64,000 nucleotides of DNA from Actinomyces sp. oral taxon 448 str. F0400 (lineage in GTDB: Bacteria; Actinomycetota; Actinomycetes; Actinomycetales; Actinomycetaceae). The DNA is taken from the NCBI RefSeq assembly GCF_000220835.1, contig NZ_GL985606.1, forward strand, positions 1,095,144-1,159,143, in the 5' to 3' direction. Under the pieces are notes generated by a model, which did not search any database, was not told the origin of the DNA, and was given only the letters and a program-made list of their open reading frames with translations. The translations under genes were made by a program, and so were the position numbers. Of this stretch, positions 58,493 to 64,000 are shown in pieces (the stretch's first letter is position 1; each line of letters starts with the position of its first letter).

Positions 58493-59677
58493 TCAGCGGG
58501 GGGCGGAGGCGGCGGGCACGTCGGAGGGCGGAAGAGGGCGCCCCGCCCTCATCTCGGCCAGCAGGAGACGCACTGCGGCTTCATTGCCGCATCCGGCGCG
58601 CACAGCCGACAGTTGACGCTGGTAGGAGGCTCCCGCCTCCAGGGTGGCCCGCACCCCCTCCAGCTCGGTCTGGCAGCCCAGGTCCTGCGCAACCGGTGCC
58701 AGCTCGGTCAGCATTCGCGCTACGGTGTCGCTCACCAGCTCCTCGTTGCCCAGCGAGTCGACGATGAGAATGGCGTCCATGCCGTACCGGGCCGAGCGCC
58801 ACTTGTTCTCATCGACGTACCACGCCGGCATGACGTCCAGCTCCTCACCCCGGTCCAGGGCCCGTGAGAAGCTCTCCACCAGGCACTGGGTGAGCGCGGC
58901 GATGCCCGCCAGCTCAGTGAGATTGGTGGCGGCGTCGCATGAGCGCACCTCGATCGTGCCCAGGCGCGGCGAGGGCCGCACGTCCCAGCGGACTTCGGAG
59001 AAGTCCTCGATGACCCCGGTGTGGATCATGTCCCCGGCGTAGGCCTCGAGCTCGTCCCAGGTGTTCAGTTGGTGGGGCGCGCCCGCCGTGGGCAGCTGCT
59101 GGAACATCATGGCCCGGTTGTCGGCGTAGCCGGTGTCCTGGGCGGCCCAGAACGGGGAGGACGCGCTCAGGCACTGCAAGTGGGCGGTGCGGGTCAGCAG
59201 TGCCCGCAGGATCGGCAGGGCCTTGGCCCGCTCCTCCAGGCCGACGTGCACGTGGGTGCCGAAGATGAGCATCTGGTGGCCCCACAGGCGCGTGCGGTCC
59301 ACCAGGCGCGCGTAGCGCTCGGCGTCGGTCACTTTCTGCACCAGCGGGTCGGCGAAGGGGTGCGTGCCGGCGCTGATGAGATCCACCCGCAGTGGATCGG
59401 TCACGGGCAGGAGGCGGTCGAAGGCCAGCGCGATATCGTCGATGCACTCGGCCACGGTGCGCCGCGCCCCCGAGACGAGCTCGACGGTGTTGAGCATCAT
59501 CTCACTGTGGATGTGCTCATCGGACCCCATGCCGCGGAGGATCTCGGCGGCGCACTGGCGCAGGTCGAGGCTGTCGCGGTCGACGAGCTGAAGCTCCCAC
59601 TCGACGCCGAGAGTGGAGCGTTGCGAGCGGGCGAACGGCAGGGGTCGGCGGTGGACGAAACGGGCAGGGAGGGTCAT
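58493..59677 (-). CDS. YbdK-type carboxylate-amine ligase (glutamate-cysteine ligase 2 family)
   Basis: 394-aa ATP-dependent ligase of the GCS2 family. The ATG at 59677 has GAGGAG upstream; the earlier GTG at 59788 is in the neighbour's end. Core motifs are LGVEWELQLVDRDSLDL, NTVELVSGARRTV, FGTHVHVGLE and the Arg in RPSPRLGTIEVRSCD. Members have weak glutamate-cysteine ligase activity in vitro, but the physiological product is uncertain, particularly in actinobacteria, which mostly use mycothiol. It lies 58 nt downstream of the methyltransferase gene on the same strand. Confidence 0.88.
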   Translation of the reverse strand: MTLPARFVHRRPLPFARSQRSTLGVEWELQLVDRDSLDLRQCAAEILRGMGSDEHIHSEMMLNTVELVSGARRTVAECIDDIALAFDRLLPVTDPLRVDLISAGTHPFADPLVQKVTDAERYARLVDRTRLWGHQMLIFGTHVHVGLEERAKALPILRALLTRTAHLQCLSASSPFWAAQDTGYADNRAMMFQQLPTAGAPHQLNTWDELEAYAGDMIHTGVIEDFSEVRWDVRPSPRLGTIEVRSCDAATNLTELAGIAALTQCLVESFSRALDRGEELDVMPAWYVDENKWRSARYGMDAILIVDSLGNEELVSDTVARMLTELAPVAQDLGCQTELEGVRATLEAGASYQRQLSAVRAGCGNEAAVRLLLAEMRAGRPLPPSDVPAASAPR

Positions 59678-59735
59678 AGCGGCTCCTCGACGGTTCCAGG
59701 ACGGGCCGGATCGGCGGGGCTGACGTACGGGCGGT

Positions 59736-61034
59736 TTACGATACGGGGACGGTGGGAGCCTCGCACGGCTCGACGACGATGACGGCACCGCGTGCTCGCT
59801 GGGCGTCCCCGGCGTTCCCGACGCGGGTCATGATCCAAGTCTCGTGAGCCTGGCCGTGCGGGCGGACGGCTGCGCGCACGGCGTCGGGCGTGACCGGCAC
59901 GCCCCGCTTGTGGAGTTCCAGGCTGCCGATGTCGTGCTCGCGGACGCGGGTCTTGAGCATCTTGAGGTTCAGGGGCAGCACCTCGCGCACCCGCCATGAG
60001 TGCACGAACGGGGCCAGGGAGGCGTCGGGAAGCGCGTCGCCGCTGAGGTAGGCGATACGGTCCCCCACCGGTGCCGCATCGAGGCGCTCGGCGATGTGAG
60101 CCACGAGCCCGGCCCTGATCGCCGCCCCGTCGGGCTCGTGAACATAGGCGCCCAGGGCCCCGACGTCGGCGAGCGGAGCGAGATGGACGGGGGGTGTCGA
60201 GGGGTCATGGCAGTCGGGGTCGCGCAGGACCCGTGCGCTCGGCGCGTCCCGGGGGTCGTCGGACGCGGGCGGGGGGTCCGACAGGACGAGAGCCGAGCGC
60301 CCCGGCCCTTCGGCGGCGAGCGGGCCGCACCAGATGCCGGCCTCGACGACCTCGCCGCCCACGGAGGCCCATTGCACGTGGGCGTCGGTGGGAAGCGCCG
60401 CGTGATCGATGCCCGGGGCCACCTTGACGCCGAGGGCTCCGACGTCATCACGCAGTGCCAGCACTCGGCCGAGGGCCGGGGACCACTGCTCGGGGTCGGC
60501 AATGCGGTGCCCGTGCGACCGGCGTGCGGGGTCGGCGAAGACGGCATCGATCCCGCGGGCCGTCAGGTCGACTTCGAGCGCATCGGCGCACAGGACTTCA
60601 ACCTCGGGGAAGACCATGAGGTTGACCGTTGCCAGCGCCGCGGTTGCCTCGTCGCTCTCGACGGCGAGTACTCTGAGCCCGAGACCCGCCAGCGCCATCG
60701 CGTCCCCGCCGATGCCGCAGCCCAGGTCGGCCACGTGCTGCACGCCGGCGTGCTCGTAGCGTGCGGCGTGGTGGGCCGAGACGACCAGTCTCGTGGCCTG
60801 CTCCAGGGCATCGGGCGTGAAGAGCATCCGGGAGGCGAAGGGCCCGAACTTCGCTTCGGCGCGGGTGCGCAGGCGCTGCTGAGTCAGCGCGGCCGCGACC
60901 ATCTCGGGCGGGTGCCCCGCCTCGCGCAGGCGGGCGCCCACCGACAGCACGGTGGATTCGTCGTAGGGCGGGAGATCGGCGAGCAGGGCCCAGCCGGCGG
61001 GCGTGAGCAGTGGTGCGAGGTGCGATGCGTCCAT
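59736..61034 (-). CDS. THUMP-like domain class I methyltransferase-family protein
   Basis: 432-aa protein with a SAM-binding Rossmann core (VADLGCGIGGDAMALAGLGL) and a FADPARR motif in place of the usual catalytic motif. The C-terminal THUMP-like part has VREVLPLNLKMLKTRVRE and SLELHKRGV. Actinobacteria have an orthologue of unknown substrate, presumably RNA. The ATG at 61034 is chosen: CATGAT lies 7 nt before it and no SD is seen; ATGs at 61046 and 61055 are alternatives. First of a two-gene unit with the ligase. Confidence 0.85.
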   Translation of the reverse strand: MDASHLAPLLTPAGWALLADLPPYDESTVLSVGARLREAGHPPEMVAAALTQQRLRTRAEAKFGPFASRMLFTPDALEQATRLVVSAHHAARYEHAGVQHVADLGCGIGGDAMALAGLGLRVLAVESDEATAALATVNLMVFPEVEVLCADALEVDLTARGIDAVFADPARRSHGHRIADPEQWSPALGRVLALRDDVGALGVKVAPGIDHAALPTDAHVQWASVGGEVVEAGIWCGPLAAEGPGRSALVLSDPPPASDDPRDAPSARVLRDPDCHDPSTPPVHLAPLADVGALGAYVHEPDGAAIRAGLVAHIAERLDAAPVGDRIAYLSGDALPDASLAPFVHSWRVREVLPLNLKMLKTRVREHDIGSLELHKRGVPVTPDAVRAAVRPHGQAHETWIMTRVGNAGDAQRARGAVIVVEPCEAPTVPVS

Positions 61035-61190
61035 CGGGGCGATCATGACACGCATCGGACGGGGGGCCGCCCCGCCGCGCGCACCCGGCGGGGATCGGGC
61101 CGTGTCGGTTCCTCGCCGACTCCGCTGCGGGGGTACCGTATGCGCTGCCGCCGCCGCGGCGAGGGGAGAGGGAGAGGGACGGGAGTCCTC

Positions 61191-61898
61191 ATGAGTGCAC
61201 ATGCACGAGGTCCACGACGCAGAATCCGACTGGTCCGGGTGGTATGCGTCGCTGCGGCGCTCGTCCTTGTGACGGTCCTGGCGCCCAATGTGTGGATCCT
61301 GGTGGAGAGCAGCGGCCGGGTCAGCACCTACGGCGAGGACGGCGACACCGCCGCGGCGCCCGTGGCCATTGTCCTGGGAGCCGCCGTCTACGGCCCTGGC
61401 GATCCATCACCGTGGCTGAAGTACCGGCTCGAAACCGCCGCCGGCTTGTATTCCTCGGGGAGGGTGGACGCCATTCTGGTCTCGGGGGACAACGGCCGTG
61501 TCGGTTACGACGAGCCGACCGCCATGCGCGACTACTTGGTGAGTCAGGGGGTCCCCTCCGAGGCGATCGCCTTGGACTACGCCGGTTTCGATACCTACGA
61601 CACCTGTGTGCGTGCACGTTCCATCTTCGGGATCGATAAGGCGCTTCTGGTTTCCCAGAGTTTTCACCTGGGACGGGCTGTGGCCGTGTGCCGTTCGGTG
61701 GGCGTGGACGCGTACGGCGTGGGTGACACTCGGGCGACCGTCGACCGCGGCAGGTGGGCGCGCAACTGGGTGAGGGAGCGTCCGGCCGCCGTCAAGGCCG
61801 CTTGGGATGTGATCACGAGGCGTGAGCCGCTATTGGGCGAGCGGGAGACGAGCGTGGACGAGGCTCTGGCGTTCACGCGCGCCAGGCGCGGAGGATGA
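61191..61898 (+). CDS. SanA/YdcF-like (DUF218) membrane-anchored protein
   Basis: 235-aa protein with one N-terminal membrane helix (VVCVAAALVLVTVLAPNVW). The DUF218 core follows: IVLGAAVYGPGDPSPWLKYR, ILVSGDNG, and LVSQSFHLGRAVAVCR. The ATG at 61191 has GGGAG upstream. Homologues such as E. coli SanA affect envelope permeability and vancomycin sensitivity; the biochemical activity is not settled. It sits divergent from the methyltransferase and just before the groES CIRCE. Confidence 0.88.
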   Translation: MSAHARGPRRRIRLVRVVCVAAALVLVTVLAPNVWILVESSGRVSTYGEDGDTAAAPVAIVLGAAVYGPGDPSPWLKYRLETAAGLYSSGRVDAILVSGDNGRVGYDEPTAMRDYLVSQGVPSEAIALDYAGFDTYDTCVRARSIFGIDKALLVSQSFHLGRAVAVCRSVGVDAYGVGDTRATVDRGRWARNWVRERPAAVKAAWDVITRREPLLGERETSVDEALAFTRARRGG

Positions 61899-61946
61899 CC
61901 GTCCCGCATGCTCGCTGCACGCCTACGGCGAACCCGCCCCCTTGTT

Positions 61947-61973
61947 TTGGCACTCGCGTTGACTGAGTGCTAA
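61947..61973 (+). promoter_or_regulatory. CIRCE operator (HrcA binding site) of groES
   Basis: The element is TTGGCACTC-N9-GAGTGCTAA. It is one base from the consensus TTAGCACTC-N9-GAGTGCTAA. It overlaps the -35 (TTGACT) of the groES promoter, so HrcA would block initiation. Confidence 0.92.
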
Positions 61974-61988
61974 TGGCGCGCGTAGATT
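61959..61988 (+). promoter_or_regulatory. groES promoter
   Basis: TTGACT (61959-61964) and TAGATT (61983-61988) are 18 nt apart. The leader before the ATG is about 140 nt and contains the AGAAGGGGAGGAC ribosome-binding site. Confidence 0.75.
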
Positions 61989-62135
61989 CCTCGTCAGACG
62001 CGGGAGGGCGCCCCGGCGCTCCCTCGCGGCTCGCGCACCCGTCTGACCGGTCGACCCCCGCGACGGCGATCGGACACTGTCGGGGCGCGACACACCAGTC
62101 ATTCAAGACGCTCACCAAGAGAAGGGGAGGACGAG

Positions 62136-62432
62136 ATGTCGATCTCCATCAAGCCGCTCGAGGACCGGATCGTCGTGCAGACGGTCGAGGCCGAGCAGAC
62201 CACCGCTTCCGGTCTGGTCATCCCGGACACCGCCAAGGAGAAGCCGCAGGAGGGCAAGGTTGTGGCCGTGGGCCCCGGCCGTGTCGATGACTCCGGCAAG
62301 CGCGTTCCGGTTGACGTCACCGAGGGCGACCTCGTCATCTACTCCAAGTACGGCGGCACCGAGGTCAACTATGCGGGAGAGGACTACCTCATCCTCTCCG
62401 CGCGCGACGTCCTCGCCGTCGTCACCAAGTGA
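62136..62432 (+). CDS. groES: Co-chaperonin GroES
   Basis: 98-aa lid of the GroEL chamber. It has [20 protein letters not shown], the mobile loop [16 protein letters not shown], and ends [27 protein letters not shown] precedes the ATG. Heat-shock controlled through CIRCE. A 23-bp hairpin ends the transcript 34 nt later, and groEL does not follow. Confidence 0.99.
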   Translation: MSISIKPLEDRIVVQTVEAEQTTASGLVIPDTAKEKPQEGKVVAVGPGRVDDSGKRVPVDVTEGDLVIYSKYGGTEVNYAGEDYLILSARDVLAVVTK

Positions 62433-62466
62433 GTCGAGCTCACTGACGCGGCCCGGCCGCCCTGTT

Positions 62467-62517
62467 CACCGGTCCGGTGCGGCACCACAGGAAGTGTGGT
62501 GCCGCACCGGACCGGTG
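62467..62517. terminator. 23-bp perfect hairpin after groES
   Basis: Arms 62467-62489 and 62495-62517 pair perfectly with loop GGAAG. It isolates groES and faces the convergent whiB gene, so it may serve both strands. Confidence 0.85.
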
Positions 62518-62613
62518 GCCGTTCGCGGACGGGAGCCGCAGGGCGTGCAGGAGGGGTACCCCTTCCGCACCGCCGGACTTCCGGGGCGGGTATCCGGCGG
62601 GGGTCCGGAGGAT

Positions 62614-62916
62614 CTAGGCGACCGGCGTCCCTCGCCCGTTCTCCTGGCGGCTGATCCAGGCGCGGCGCTCCTCTTCGGTCATGCCGCCCCACACGCCGTA
62701 GGGTTCGCGCGTGCTCAGGGCGTGGTTGCGGCAGTCGAGGATGACGGGGCAGGTGCGGCAGATGGCCTTGGCGTCGTCATCACGTTTACGGCGCGAGCTG
62801 CCGCGCTCTCCTTCAGGGTGGAAGAACCTCATGGAGTCCATACCCATGCAGGCTCCTTGGTATTGCCACTCCCACAGTGCCGTGACCGGCCTGGGGAGTC
62901 GTGCATGCTCTGCCAT
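62614..62916 (-). CDS. whiB3: WhiB3-like iron-sulfur transcriptional regulator
   Basis: 100-aa Wbl protein that binds a redox-sensitive [4Fe-4S] cluster and works with the principal sigma factor. The four Cys are in QGACMGMDSM and AICRTCPVILDCRNHAL (C-x29-C-x2-C-x5-C). GVWGGMTEEER is the Wbl G(V/I)WGG turn, and a basic/polar tail follows. WEWQYQGACMGMD and FFHPEGERG resemble WhiB3. The ATG at 62916 has GAGGAAGG upstream; GTG at 62919 is adjacent. Its place next to groES matches the mycobacterial order. Confidence 0.95.
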   Translation of the reverse strand: MAEHARLPRPVTALWEWQYQGACMGMDSMRFFHPEGERGSSRRKRDDDAKAICRTCPVILDCRNHALSTREPYGVWGGMTEEERRAWISRQENGRGTPVA

Positions 62917-62953
62917 CACGACCCTTCCTCGCGTGGACGCGCGAATCGCAGAT

Positions 62954-63004
62954 GGACACGTTGTGTCCGGTACAACATTAGGTACATCGTAGGGGTGAGA
63001 TCAA
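62954..63004 (-). promoter_or_regulatory. whiB3-like promoter with overlapping leader dyads
   Basis: On the minus strand TTGATC (63004-62999) and TAATGT (62980-62975) are 18 nt apart. Just downstream lies GGACAC-GTT-GTGTCC (62954-62968), overlapping a second dyad GTTGT-N7-ACAAC (62960-62976). Both sit around the expected start of transcription, about 40-60 nt before the ATG, so they are candidate repressor sites. Confidence 0.6.
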
Positions 63005-63177
63005 GCTTCTGGGCGAGGATATTTCATCGGAATCCGGCCGATCCCGGTGCGCAAGACGCGTGCGGGGGCGTCCTCATGCGGCGGATCGACTCTGACGTAC
63101 GTTGGACACACTCGAGCAGATTCGCTCATCGGCGGTGCGAAGTGCACGGGTGCCCGGGCGGCCCTACGATGCAAATC

Positions 63178-64000
63178 GTGAGCGACTCGATCACCAGCCC
63201 CGACTTGTTTGCCCCTACTGGACTGACTTACGACGATGTTCTTCTGCTGCCCGGGCTGACGGACATCATCCCCTCCGAGGTCGATACGACCTCACGACTA
63301 ACGGCGGGGGGGATCTCCCTGGCCACGCCGCTGCTGAGCGCGGCGATGGACACGGTCACCGAGGCTGAGATGGCGATCGCCATGGCCCGCCAGGGCGGTG
63401 TGGGCATCCTCCACCGCAACCTGTCCATCGAGGATCAGACTCAGCAGGTGCGTCGCGTCAAGCGCTCCGAGTCCGGCATGGTCTCCGACCCGGTGACCGT
63501 CGGCCCGGACGCCAGCATCTCCCAGCTCGACGAGTTGTGCGGGCACTACAAGGTCTCCGGTCTGCCCGTCGTCGACGGCGGGGGCAATCTGCTGGGTATC
63601 ATCACCAACCGCGACCTGCGTTTCGTGCCGCCCGAGAGGTGGGACGCGTTGACCGTGGGTGAGTGCATGACGCCGCGCGAGCGTCTCATCACCGGCTCCG
63701 CCGGCATCTCGCGCGAGGATGCCAAAGCGCTGCTGGCCGAGCACCGCATCGAGAAGCTGCCGCTGATCGATGACGCCGGCCGCCTCACCGGTCTAATCAC
63801 GGTCAAGGACTTCGTCAAAACTGAGCAGTATCCGTTGGCGACCAAGGACGGCGAGGGTCGCCTGGTCGTTGGTGCGGCCGTCGGTTACTGGGGCGACACC
63901 TGGGAGCGGGCCGGCGCTCTGGCCGAGGCGGGTGCGGACGTCATCGTGGTCGACACCGCCAACGGCGGTGCCGCCCTGGCGCTGGAGATGATCGCCCGCC
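63178..64000 (+). CDS. guaB: IMP dehydrogenase, N-terminal part (3' end outside window)
   Basis: Catalyses IMP to XMP, the committed step to GTP. The GTG at 63178 is preceded by TACGAT-N7, without SD; an ATG at 63169 is possible but would overlap the -10. The visible 274 residues cover the N-terminal barrel strands (LTYDDVLLLPGLTDIIPSEV, LSAAMDTVTEAEMAIAMARQ), two CBS domains (from about 95 to 210) and the return to the barrel (VVDTANGGAA). The catalytic Cys loop lies beyond the window. Confidence 0.97.
   Translation, partial: MSDSITSPDLFAPTGLTYDDVLLLPGLTDIIPSEVDTTSRLTAGGISLATPLLSAAMDTVTEAEMAIAMARQGGVGILHRNLSIEDQTQQVRRVKRSESGMVSDPVTVGPDASISQLDELCGHYKVSGLPVVDGGGNLLGIITNRDLRFVPPERWDALTVGECMTPRERLITGSAGISREDAKALLAEHRIEKLPLIDDAGRLTGLITVKDFVKTEQYPLATKDGEGRLVVGAAVGYWGDTWERAGALAEAGADVIVVDTANGGAALALEMIAR

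Overview
The window reads as chromosomal DNA of a high-GC Gram-positive actinobacterium, most likely of the Actinomyces/Schaalia group (Actinomycetaceae). The reasons are very GC-rich coding, many GTG starts, a FimP/FimA-type pilin locus with a class C sortase, a WhiB3-type Fe-S regulator, and an actinobacterial order of housekeeping genes (ribosomal clusters, then glmM...glmS-nnr-alr-tsaE-tsaB-rimI...tsaD-groES-whiB...guaB).

Layout. 1-604: 3' end of tuf. 650-6767: a sortase-assembled pilus operon (tip pilin, shaft pilin, class C sortase) sitting between tuf and the S10 operon. 6909-12174: S10 operon (rpsJ to rpsQ), closed by a 29-bp hairpin. 12576-16917: spc operon (rplN to rplO), closed by a 52-nt perfect palindrome. 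17218-20136: secY-adk-map. 20430-23603: infA-rpmJ-rpsM-rpsK-rpoA-rplQ, with rpsD absent. 23801-28684: a LARTG-anchored surface protein, a secreted SGNH hydrolase, a polyphosphate-glucokinase-like ROK kinase and truA. 28955-31567: rplM-rpsI and glmM.

31656-39719 is an accessory block: an AfsR-like SARP/STAND regulator, an ABC-2 drug-type exporter, a lower-GC ketopantoate-reductase-like gene flanked by 33-nt direct repeats, and a TetR regulator with two operators shared with a divergent aldo/keto reductase. 39752-48835 returns to housekeeping: coaA, glmS, nnr, alr, tsaE, an unknown membrane protein, tsaB and rimI. 48836-57318 is a second insertion: a B-type succinate dehydrogenase/fumarate reductase operon and a TetR/fused-ABC-exporter pair. 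57374-64000: tsaD, a YbdK-type carboxylate-amine ligase with a THUMP-like methyltransferase, a SanA/YdcF-like protein, groES under a CIRCE element without groEL, a whiB3-like gene, and the 5' part of guaB.

The housekeeping part supplies ribosomes, protein export and N-terminal processing, UDP-GlcNAc (glmS, glmM) and D-alanine (alr) for the wall, and the t6A tRNA enzymes. The cell-surface genes are inserted at the boundaries of ribosomal operons. A recurring local feature is a TANNNT hexamer 6-7 nt before the start codon with no Shine-Dalgarno sequence, which suggests leaderless mRNAs for at least eight genes. No tRNA, rRNA, CRISPR array or insertion sequence was seen.
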